Positions 26,759 through 33,673 of a stretch of DNA of 64,000 nt are shown piece after piece (within the stretch, counting starts at the first letter, position 1; every line of letters starts with the position of its first letter). The translations under genes were made by a program, and so were the position numbers. Below the pieces are notes generated by a model that saw only the letters and a program-made list of their open reading frames with translations, was not told where the DNA came from and did not search any database. Source of the DNA: Chromobacterium paludis. Its GTDB lineage: Bacteria; Pseudomonadota; Gammaproteobacteria; Burkholderiales; Chromobacteriaceae. The stretch is taken from NCBI RefSeq assembly GCF_008275125.1, contig NZ_CP043473.1:496001-560000 (forward strand), given 5' to 3'.

Positions 26759-26892
26759 GCATCGTCTAAGCGTGGCCAACAAAAATCAGTTTTGCGTCTG
26801 TGGCAAGTCGGCGCAACGCCGCGTCAGGATTTTTGTTAGCGACGCTAAGGTGTGATGCAAAGCAAAAGGCCGGGAAACGCCGGCCTTTTTTT
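26759..26892 (+). ncRNA. Candidate structured RNA ending in an intrinsic terminator
   Basis: Nested complementary segments enclose this stretch: GCATC/GATGC (26759-26763 with 26854-26858), AGCGT/ACGCT (26769-26773 with 26842-26846), and a perfect 10-bp AACAAAAATC/GATTTTTGTT (26778-26787 with 26828-26837). An inner GGCG-CAA-CGCC hairpin is also present. A strong terminator with a T run follows at once. No open frame explains it. Strand is uncertain; the T run fits the plus strand. It could instead be a decayed mobile element. Confidence 0.3.
26864..26892 (-). terminator. Bidirectional terminator between chitinase and SRPBCC genes
   Basis: The 10-bp perfect stem AAAAGGCCGG / CCGGCCTTTT has a 6-nt loop and T runs on both sides. 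It lies 12 bp beyond the chitinase stop codon and can also end plus-strand transcripts. Confidence 0.85.
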
Positions 26893-26904
26893 ACAAGCAT
26901 CGTT

Positions 26905-28254
26905 TTAGTTGGCTGGCACCCACGGATCGCCGGCGGTGGGCACGCTGCCCTGTGTCCACCACTTGGCGCAGTATTTCTTGCCCTGATACAGCGCGCAGGC
27001 GCCGCCGTTATAGATGGCTCCGGCAGACCAGTTCTGCAGATTGCCGCCTTGCTGCTGCCAGACGGCGGCCTGGCCCGGCGTGTCGCCCTGGGTCCACCAT
27101 TGCGCCTTCCAGGTGGCGCCGGCGTAGCTGACCAGGTTGCCGGACTGGTAGATCTGGGTGGCCGACCATGCCTGGCCGTTGACCGGGCCGCCGTTGCCGG
27201 AACTGCCGCCGCCGTAGCTCGGGTCTTGCGTCACGCCGCTGCCCCAGTGGTTTTGGGCGGCGGTTTTGAACACATTGCTGAAGGCGTAGGCGGTTTGGCT
27301 GATGCCAGAGCACGCGGGGCCGACGTTGGCGGCGTTGCCGGGGCAGGCCTGATCGCGGCTGACGGACCACATGGCCAGCGTGCCGATGCCGTTGCCGGAG
27401 GCAAAAGCCGCCAGACTGGCGGCATTGGCCAGGGTGAAGGTTTCCGGCCGGGTGTCGTTGAGGCCGACCATGGGCGTGACGCCTATCTTGGCCCACAGCT
27501 GGGGGGCGGAGAGCGTCTGGCCGCGGGCCTGGTATGCCGCGTCCAGCTGGCCGTACAGAGCCTGGGCCGCCTGTTTGGCCGCCGCGCCCATATCGCTGTT
27601 GCGCTGGCCATAGTCCATCGCCATCACATTGACGGTGTCGAGCGCGGTTCCGCTCTTCAGCGCCGCGTTCAGCACATTGAGCCCGTCCTGGGTCAGGCCA
27701 TAGGGCATCACCGGCAGGGTCAGCGACACATGCAGCGTCTTGCCCTTGGCTTGGTAGCTTTTCTGCAGCGCGGCCACGGCGGCGAAATTGCGCTGGTTGG
27801 CCGCGGCGTCGGTCTGGGCGGTGCCTTCAATGTCGAAATCGATGCGGTTGAGCTGGTAAGCGTCCAGCGCCTTTTGATAAGCGGCTTGCAGCGCGGCGGG
27901 CGTGGCGCAGGCTTGCTGCAGCGGCAAGCCGTTGGCGCCGCCAAAGGACAGCATCACCTCGCCGCCCTTGGCGCGGAAGTTGGCGATGCCGGAGGCGATG
28001 GCCGCCATTTGCGTGTCGGCGGCGTTGCCGGGAATCGGCATCACGCCGCCCCAGGACGGGTTGCAGCCATTCTGGGCGGTGACGAAGGCGAGCGTGAATT
28101 GCTGGATGCCCTGGGTGACGCCGATTTTGTCGATTTGCGGCGTCGGCCACAGCGTGACATCCACATAGGGAGCGAACACGCCGGCTTGGACCATGGGGCT
28201 GGCGAGGCCGGCCAGGGCGGCGGCCAGCGCGGGGAGGGCGATGGAGGGTTTCAT
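26905..28254 (-). CDS. Secreted GH18 chitinase with two chitin-binding modules
   Basis: This 449-residue exported enzyme has a signal peptide over residues 1-24. A glycoside hydrolase 18 barrel follows with strand motif MLSFGGANG and catalytic DxDxE residues Asp139, Asp141 and Glu143 in IDFDIEG. A short GSSGNGG linker leads to two CBM5/12-type modules, each with the family's WxxxxxYxxGxxVxYxGxxWxAxWWTQG pattern (about 350-395 and 405-449). It degrades chitin outside the cell. The compact barrel resembles small single-domain bacterial chitinases. Regulation is not visible; a terminator follows. Confidence 0.93.
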   Translation of the reverse strand: MKPSIALPALAAALAGLASPMVQAGVFAPYVDVTLWPTPQIDKIGVTQGIQQFTLAFVTAQNGCNPSWGGVMPIPGNAADTQMAAIASGIANFRAKGGEVMLSFGGANGLPLQQACATPAALQAAYQKALDAYQLNRIDFDIEGTAQTDAAANQRNFAAVAALQKSYQAKGKTLHVSLTLPVMPYGLTQDGLNVLNAALKSGTALDTVNVMAMDYGQRNSDMGAAAKQAAQALYGQLDAAYQARGQTLSAPQLWAKIGVTPMVGLNDTRPETFTLANAASLAAFASGNGIGTLAMWSVSRDQACPGNAANVGPACSGISQTAYAFSNVFKTAAQNHWGSGVTQDPSYGGGSSGNGGPVNGQAWSATQIYQSGNLVSYAGATWKAQWWTQGDTPGQAAVWQQQGGNLQNWSAGAIYNGGACALYQGKKYCAKWWTQGSVPTAGDPWVPAN

Positions 28255-28383
28255 TGGGTCGATACCTTAAGCAATGCGCCGCCGCGGCAGCGTTATGTTT
28301 ATTTGATTTATAAAAAACGCTGATATTTTTCAGCTTTGCTTAATGTACTCGTTTGTGGTGAAACCTCAACGGCTTTAATGACA

Positions 28384-28409
28384 AAACGCGCCTCATGCGA
28401 GGCGCGTTT
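28384..28409 (-). terminator. Terminator after the MBL-fold gene at 28430
   Basis: The 11-bp perfect stem AAACGCGCCTC / GAGGCGCGTTT has a 4-nt ATGC loop and an AAAA/TTTT flank on the minus-strand 3' side. Confidence 0.85.
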
Positions 28410-28429
28410 GGGGCGAGGAATGCGGCGGG

Positions 28430-29548
28430 CTAGTCCAAAGGCCAGGGCATGGATTTGGGCAAGGCCTCTTCCGTTTGCGGCGCGGGCGCCGGCGCGGCTT
28501 CGGTATCCACCGTCCGCCACCAGGCATGGGCGCGTTCGGCATGGGCCGGCTCCATGGCCTCGCCCAGCCGCGGCATCAACAGGCGGGTGTCGTGGCGCTC
28601 GGCGTGGGCCAGCAGCGCTTCCGCCGGCGCGTCCCAGGCGTGCATGGCCAGGTTGAAGGTGCCCCAGTGCACCGGCAGGAAGGCGCCGCCGCCCAGCAGC
28701 TCCAGCGCCTTCAGCGCATTGTCCGGCCCCAGGTGGATGTCGCCCCAGGCCGGATGGTGGGCGCCCACTTCCAGCATCACCAGATCGAACGCGCCCATGC
28801 GCTCGCGGATTTCCGCAAACTGGCCGGTCAGGCCGGTATCTCCGCTGAAAAACACGGAATGCTTGGGCGTGCGGATGGACAACGAGGACCACAGCGTGGC
28901 GTTGCGGTCTTTCAGGCCGCGGCCGGAGAAATGCTGCGACGGCGTGGCGGTGACGGTGAGTTCGGAGCCGGGATGCTGGTAGCTTTCCCACCAGTCCAGC
29001 TCGACGATGCGCTCCGGCGCCACGCCGAAGGCTTCCAAATGCGCGCCCACGCCCAGCGAGGTGACGAAGGGCACGGTTGTCTTGGCCAGCTCGCGTATCG
29101 TGGGATAGTCCAGGTGGTCGTAGTGGTCATGCGAGACCAGCACCAGGTCCAGCGGCGGCAGCTCTTTCAGCTTCACCGGCGCCGGCTGGAAACGCTTGGG
29201 GCCGGCCAGCCGCGTCGGCGAGGCGCGCGGCCCCCATACCGGGTCGGTCAGCAGCCTGAGGCCGTTGATTTCTATCAAGACGCTGGAGTGGCCCAGCCAG
29301 GTGGCGCGCAGGCCGGATTCTGCCGGTTTGCGCCAGGCATGGCGCGGGTCCAGCGCCGGCAAATGGCCGCTGGGCACGCGCCGCTCGCCGCCGCACAAAA
29401 AATCCTTCAGCGACGGCATTTTCACATTGGGGTCGCGCAGGCCGGGCGCGATGGGATAAACATTGCGGAAACCGTCGCCCGCCCACATCGGGGAGGCGCG
29501 CATCCTGTCCAGCCGCGCGCCGGCCGCTTTCTTGCCAAGTGCCTTCAT
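28430..29548 (-). CDS. MBL-fold metallohydrolase (UlaG/NAPE-PLD-like)
   Basis: This 372-residue protein has the zinc motif SHDHYDHLDY (HxHxDH) near residue 140, an upstream WLGHSSVLIEI strand, the FSGDTG Asp ligand and a PVHWGTF His ligand. The layout matches the UlaG and NAPE-PLD-like branch of the metallo-beta-lactamase fold. It acts on an unknown phosphodiester or lactone. The ATG at 29548 has an AAGGAAA ribosome site; a much longer in-frame extension upstream is a shadow of the divergent gene. No signal peptide is seen. Confidence 0.88.
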   Translation of the reverse strand: MKALGKKAAGARLDRMRASPMWAGDGFRNVYPIAPGLRDPNVKMPSLKDFLCGGERRVPSGHLPALDPRHAWRKPAESGLRATWLGHSSVLIEINGLRLLTDPVWGPRASPTRLAGPKRFQPAPVKLKELPPLDLVLVSHDHYDHLDYPTIRELAKTTVPFVTSLGVGAHLEAFGVAPERIVELDWWESYQHPGSELTVTATPSQHFSGRGLKDRNATLWSSLSIRTPKHSVFFSGDTGLTGQFAEIRERMGAFDLVMLEVGAHHPAWGDIHLGPDNALKALELLGGGAFLPVHWGTFNLAMHAWDAPAEALLAHAERHDTRLLMPRLGEAMEPAHAERAHAWWRTVDTEAAPAPAPQTEEALPKSMPWPLD

Positions 29549-29716
29549 CGCTTTCCTTTTCATGGATATCGCCGCCGGGCGGCTGATGTCGAACACTGTA
29601 AATAAGCGCGCTGGCCGCGTCGAGCTTGGACCGGCAACTTGCGGCATGGTTGCGTGGAGATGGACGGTGGAATGAGACGGAGCGACTAGAATGAAAAGCC
29701 GGCTTGAGGAGGCCGG

Positions 29717-30298
29717 GTGGACAGGCTGGGGGACCGAATGAGCGCATTGGAAGAAACGCTGTTGCGGCTGTGCCGGCAGGAGGATCTGCCTGATATCGCC
29801 GTGTTGGACATGCTGCAAGTTCAAAGGCAACGTCATCCCCGCGCCAGCCTGATGTATTGGGCGGTAGCGGATTTCAGCCTGCCGTCCACCGAACCCAGGC
29901 TGTTCGTGTTCGACACGCTGGAGGGCTCGGTCCAGCGTTTTCTGGTAGCGCATGGCCGCGGATCCGTCGTGGACGATGAACTGCGTTGGAGCCGGCGTTT
30001 TTCCGATGAGGCGGGCTCGCTCGCATCCTGCCTGGGCGTATGCCGCGCTTCGGATACCTTTTTCGGCCCGCATGGCCTGTCCTTGCGGCTGGACGGCATG
30101 GGCAAGGACAACGCCGGCATGCGGGCGCGCAACCTGTCCATGCATGGCGCGGATTACGCGTCGCAAGATTATCTTCGTCAGAACGGCGTCTTGGGGTGTT
30201 CAGACGGCAGCCTGGCGATAGACCCGCAATACAGCGTGGGCTTGATCAATATGCTGCAAGGCGGCTCTTACATCCATTGCATTGCCACGCATGGTTGA
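29717..30298 (+). CDS. YkuD_2-type L,D-transpeptidase-like protein with altered active site
   Basis: The 193-residue protein follows the YkuD_2 (murein L,D-transpeptidase-like) pattern closely. It has RLFVFDTLEG, VAHGRGS, the HG-L-SLRLDG segment, and the His motif MHGADY at His143. The family's catalytic end normally reads GRSWGCP; here it is GCSDGSL, so the nucleophilic Cys is Ser165 and the preceding Arg is Cys161. There is no signal peptide. It may be a catalytically dead or Ser-dependent homologue, or a decaying gene. The GTG at 29717 has GAGGAGG upstream; ATG at 29738 is an alternative. Confidence 0.65.
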   Translation: MDRLGDRMSALEETLLRLCRQEDLPDIAVLDMLQVQRQRHPRASLMYWAVADFSLPSTEPRLFVFDTLEGSVQRFLVAHGRGSVVDDELRWSRRFSDEAGSLASCLGVCRASDTFFGPHGLSLRLDGMGKDNAGMRARNLSMHGADYASQDYLRQNGVLGCSDGSLAIDPQYSVGLINMLQGGSYIHCIATHG

Positions 30299-30376
30299 CT
30301 CGCGGCGAGTCGGACTCAACGGCGCATTGAGGTCGGGCGCAGATTTCGAATGCCAAGCGTTGCCCGGTAAGCTGGC

Positions 30377-30607
30377 ATGCGAAGATTCCACGGCAGAGTT
30401 ACATTGCCAGAATTCCAACAAGAAGTTTCCAGACAAATTAAGTCCGAGAGCAAGCCACTGGTCCAGCTCACGCATGGCCCGGGTATTTCCAAGTAGACGC
30501 TCGCCAACTGGCGCAGAGCCCACAAGGCCGGCAAGTTGACCGGCGGCACGGGTAAGCCGATCACGCACGAACAGATGGGGCTCACTCGCCTGCGTGCCGA
30601 GAAATAG
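30377..30607 (+). pseudogene. Decayed IS3-family transposase OrfA
   Basis: The frame begins ATG with an MRRF...LPEFQQEV-like start and, after a GISK, reaches an in-frame TAG at 30494-30496 where the family has Gln. It continues as TLANWRRAHKAGKL and KPITHEQM..LRAEK before a second stop. These are the helix-turn-helix and linker segments of IS3/IS911-type OrfA. The leucine zipper, OrfB and any clear terminal repeats are missing, so this is a dead remnant. Confidence 0.75.
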
Positions 30608-30719
30608 GGGGGCGGACCTCGTATAATTTCATCTGGTGGAGTTGATGGAAATTGTGGTCTGTCCCTTATTTTCAGGGCAGGTTGTGTTTACTGGGAAGAA
30701 GCCATGATAGGAGTTTGGT

Positions 30720-31061
30720 ATGAACGTTTATGAAGCACTTAATGCAATGTCAGACCTTTCTGGAAAGTTGGTGACAATTGAAGCCATCTTTGTAATGAAA
30801 GGAGATGTTGGATACGTGGTTTCTAGTAAAGATGATATTGAAACAAGGGGTAAGGCAATCTATCTGGATGTGCCGGAGTTAAAGAAAATACTTTTAGCTA
30901 AAGTTCCTGCATTTGGTGGTGGTCTGTATAGCTATTGTAATGAAGCTGTGATTGAAGGGGTATTGATTGCCAAGGCTAATGATGCGTTCTCTAGTGCGTT
31001 GGTTGAGGTGAGACAGCTGGATGTGTATGTGTGTGGTGAGAGAATGGTAGCCATTCCATAA
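30720..31061 (+). CDS. Hypothetical low-GC protein (113 residues)
   Basis: I recognise no named family. The protein has an AT-rich codon pattern unlike its neighbours, a good ATAGGAG ribosome site, no signal peptide and no membrane helix. Alternating hydrophobic strands (LVTIEAIFVM, GYVVSS, KAIYLD, AVIEGVLIA, LVEVRQLDVYV) suggest a small beta-barrel such as an OB fold; that is inference. It sits directly after an IS3 remnant in a roughly 1-kb low-GC patch, so it was probably acquired horizontally. Small accessory genes of this kind include immunity proteins. Confidence 0.6.
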   Translation: MNVYEALNAMSDLSGKLVTIEAIFVMKGDVGYVVSSKDDIETRGKAIYLDVPELKKILLAKVPAFGGGLYSYCNEAVIEGVLIAKANDAFSSALVEVRQLDVYVCGERMVAIP

Positions 31062-31494
31062 GGAATTTTAACTTGGGCATGGCTTATAAAGTATGGCCTA
31101 TTCTGATTTTCTTAGTCCAATGTTTGTCATAAGAAGTTGTGGTGTTTTACATGATTTATTTTGGGCTGAAAAATTGTAATAATGGAATGAATTTTTAAAA
31201 TAGATGCTATGGTGTTTGGGAGTGTGGGGAAAATTTATCAAGAATCATATGGTCTGTGGGTTTTAGAGTTTTTTACCGCGTACCCCGGATAACTGATTGA
31301 TGTTTTATTTGTGACGAGTTGGCTGCATCGTGGCGGAACTCCCGGCTTTGCCGGGATTCCTCCCTGCGGGTCATGTCTATGATGGCGGTGTGGCGGCGCT
31401 TGCTGAGTGGTTTGGATGCTGCTGTATCGCGTACCTGGGATATCTACACGATAGCCAGTCCTGCAGGCAAGCCGCCGCGGTTTTCGATAATGTT
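31062..31494. other. 433-bp intergenic region, low GC then hairpin-bearing
   Basis: The first 250 bp are AT-rich with no gene. Around 31343-31357 there is a CCCGGC-TTT-GCCGGG hairpin within a GC-richer part that continues to the stop codon of the next minus-strand gene. I see no credible coding frame or terminator T run. Confidence 0.5.
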
Positions 31495-32508
31495 TTAGTT
31501 CAGTCCGTCCAGGCTGTAATTGGCGGGGACCCAGGTGTATGCCTTGCCGGCGCGGCGGACATGGCCGAAGCCGGGGAAGGAGACGTGGGCGGGGGCGACC
31601 CAATAGCCTTGCCGGGCGGCATCGGCCAGCGCCTTGCGCCGCAGCTGGATGGCGGCCGGCGAGTCCACGTCGAAGCGGATGGCCACTTCGGGGTGGGCAA
31701 ACTGCGCGGCCTGGGCGTGGATCACGTCTCCCCAAAACTGCATGCGCTGGCCTTCGCTTTGCGCCTCATAAAAGGCGTGGCCTGGCGTATGGCCCGGCGC
31801 GGCGATGGCGCGGATGCCGGGGAAGAGCTCGGCGCCGTAAGCGAAGGTTTTGACTCGGCCGGCCGCCAGGTAAGGGGCAAGCGAGGCCTGAGCCTGGTCG
31901 AAGCCCTTGCGCTGGTCGAAGCCCGATTGGCCATCGGCTTTCATCCCGGCCTTATTGGCCGGATGCAGCCAGAAATCCGCCTCTTTCTCGCTGAGATAGA
32001 CGTCTGCGTTGGGGAAGACCGCCTTGCCGGCCTCGGTGAGGCCGCCGGAATGATCTAGATGCACATGGGTCAGCAATACCGCGTCTATGTCTTCCGGCTT
32101 GTAACCGGCGGCGCGGATATTGGCCGGCAACTGTCCCGCTACCTTAGGCCCGAATAGATGACCGGCGCCGGTGTCCACCAGCAGCAGCTTGGAGCCGGTA
32201 TTGATCAGGAAAGCATTGATCGAGGTTTCCGCCTGCGAGGGTTTCTGGAAGTCTTCGGTCAGCAAGCGCTGCACCTGTTCCGGATGCTCGCTGGTCAGCA
32301 GCTTGTCCAGCGGGACCTTCACCGTGCCGTCGGACAGGGCGGTGATTTCGAACTGGCCCAGCATCATCCGGTAATAACCGGGCGCCTGGACGCGCAACTG
32401 CGGCGCGGCGGCGTAGGCGGGACTGGCCGGCAACAGCGCGGCGGCGGGGAGGGCCATGCCCAGGCTGGCGACGAGGGCGGAGAGGGCGCGAAGGCGTTGG
32501 AAAGTCAT
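31495..32508 (-). CDS. Periplasmic MBL-fold hydrolase of the methyl parathion hydrolase type
   Basis: The 337-residue precursor has a signal peptide ending near PAYA-AAPQ. The mature part follows methyl parathion hydrolase (MPD/OpdB-like) almost segment by segment. It has QAPGYYRMMLGQFEITALSDGT, NTGSKLLLVDTG, the zinc motif THVHLDHSGG, the FPNADVYLSEKEADFW stretch, the APGHTPGH motif and the PAHVSFPGFGH end. The natural substrate is unknown; lactones are plausible for this group. The ATG at 32508 has an AGGAG ribosome site. A LysR gene is divergent, suggesting inducible control. Confidence 0.85.
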   Translation of the reverse strand: MTFQRLRALSALVASLGMALPAAALLPASPAYAAAPQLRVQAPGYYRMMLGQFEITALSDGTVKVPLDKLLTSEHPEQVQRLLTEDFQKPSQAETSINAFLINTGSKLLLVDTGAGHLFGPKVAGQLPANIRAAGYKPEDIDAVLLTHVHLDHSGGLTEAGKAVFPNADVYLSEKEADFWLHPANKAGMKADGQSGFDQRKGFDQAQASLAPYLAAGRVKTFAYGAELFPGIRAIAAPGHTPGHAFYEAQSEGQRMQFWGDVIHAQAAQFAHPEVAIRFDVDSPAAIQLRRKALADAARQGYWVAPAHVSFPGFGHVRRAGKAYTWVPANYSLDGLN

Positions 32509-32602
32509 GCTGGCTCCTGATGATGTGCCGCAGCAGTTTGCTTGCGGGAATGCAGCCATGTTCCAATACGCAGTCACATCATTCAAATCGATTAAAAAGA
32601 TA

Positions 32603-33529
32603 ATGACTATCAGCGAAAGAGATTTTCGTGCGGTGGATCTGAATCTGCTGGTGACCTTTTTGGTGCTGATGCGCGAGCGCAGCGTATCGCGCGCGGCGGA
32701 GCGGCTGTTCATTGGCCAGCCGGCGGTGAGCGGCGCGCTGGGGAGGCTGCGCGCCTTGTTCGACGATGAACTGCTGGTGCGCACAGCGGCAGGCATGGAG
32801 CCGACATCGCGTGCCTTGACGCTGGAGGCGGAGCTGCTGCCGGCGTTGCAGAACGTGCAGGCTGCGCTGTTCCAGCCAGAGCGTTTCGACGCCGCCAACG
32901 CCGAGCGCACATTCACCTTGGCCATGCCGGATTGGGTGGAGGTGTGGCTGATGCCGCGGGTGTTCGCCGAACTGCGCCGCCTAGCGCCGCGCATCCGCGT
33001 CGCGGTCAAGGCGACCGATCCCTTCCAAGGCGCGGCCATGCTGGAGAGGCACGAGATGGAGCTGGGCGTGGCGACGCTGCCGGAGCGGCCGGGCTGGATG
33101 CGCAGCATGCCGCTGGCCAGGATGGGCTTCAGCTGCATCTCGCACGAGGCGGGGCTGAAGCTGGCCGGCCCGCTCACCCTGCAGGATTACATCGCCCATC
33201 CCCATGTGCTGGTGACGTATCGCGGCGCTTTCCAGAGCGGCATAGACCGGTTGCTGGAGGAGCGTGGTTTACGGCGGCAGGTGCAGTACACCACACAGCA
33301 ATTCAGCGCGCTGCCCAGCTTGCTGCGCGAGGTGGCGGCGCTGGCCAGCGTGCCTTCCGCCCTGGCCCGGCATTGGTCCTATTGCCAGAATCTGCGCGCC
33401 CATCCCTTGCCGCTGCCGTCGCCTGAAATCGAGCTATCGATGTTCTGGCATGCGGTCAAGGACAGGGATCCGGCGCTGGAGTGGCTGCGCGGCGTGGTGG
33501 AGAGCGCCGCGCATAGCGCGCCGGCTTAA
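32603..33529 (+). CDS. LysR-family regulator, divergent from the MPH-like hydrolase
   Basis: This 308-residue regulator opens with the motif DLNLLVTFLVLMRERSVSRAAERLFIGQPAVSGAL, a NodD/LinR-type LysR helix-turn-helix, followed by the effector-binding domain. The ATG at 32603 is chosen; the frame is open farther upstream but overlaps the divergent hydrolase. The 94-bp gap between the two starts should hold the shared operator. Regulation of the hydrolase is inferred from this layout. Confidence 0.87.
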   Translation: MTISERDFRAVDLNLLVTFLVLMRERSVSRAAERLFIGQPAVSGALGRLRALFDDELLVRTAAGMEPTSRALTLEAELLPALQNVQAALFQPERFDAANAERTFTLAMPDWVEVWLMPRVFAELRRLAPRIRVAVKATDPFQGAAMLERHEMELGVATLPERPGWMRSMPLARMGFSCISHEAGLKLAGPLTLQDYIAHPHVLVTYRGAFQSGIDRLLEERGLRRQVQYTTQQFSALPSLLREVAALASVPSALARHWSYCQNLRAHPLPLPSPEIELSMFWHAVKDRDPALEWLRGVVESAAHSAPA

Positions 33530-33549
33530 TGGTGATAGGGAGCCATGTG

Positions 33550-33635
33550 GCGAGGGTTGGCCGTTGGCCAACCCTCGCTACGATTGGGCATTTGCTTTAG
33601 CGCGTAGGGCGGATGCCCCGTCGGGGCGATCCGCC
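33550..33635. repeat. Two strong intergenic hairpins between convergent genes
   Basis: A 13-bp perfect stem GCGAGGGTTGGCC with a GTT loop (33550-33578) is followed by a GGCGGAT-x-CCCC-xxx-GGGG-xx-ATCCGCC hairpin (33608-33635). A third small hairpin (ACCGCC-ACAA-GGCGGT) abuts the nrdJ stop. The second resembles dispersed REP-like repeats of betaproteobacteria. They may end transcripts from both sides. Confidence 0.6.
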
Positions 33636-33673
33636 ATAAGTTTCAGCATGGGCCGGACCGCCACAAGGCGGTT

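Noticed and set aside
29549..30166. N-terminal extension of the UlaG-like hydrolase
   Set aside because: It overlaps the divergent YkuD-like gene and shows no family similarity; ATG 29548 has a good ribosome site.
30200..30568. Minus-strand frame over the IS3 remnant
   Set aside because: It is antisense to a recognisable OrfA fragment and lacks any family features.
32509..33177. N-terminal extension of the MPH-like hydrolase
   Set aside because: It is antisense to the LysR gene; a signal peptide starts exactly at 32508.
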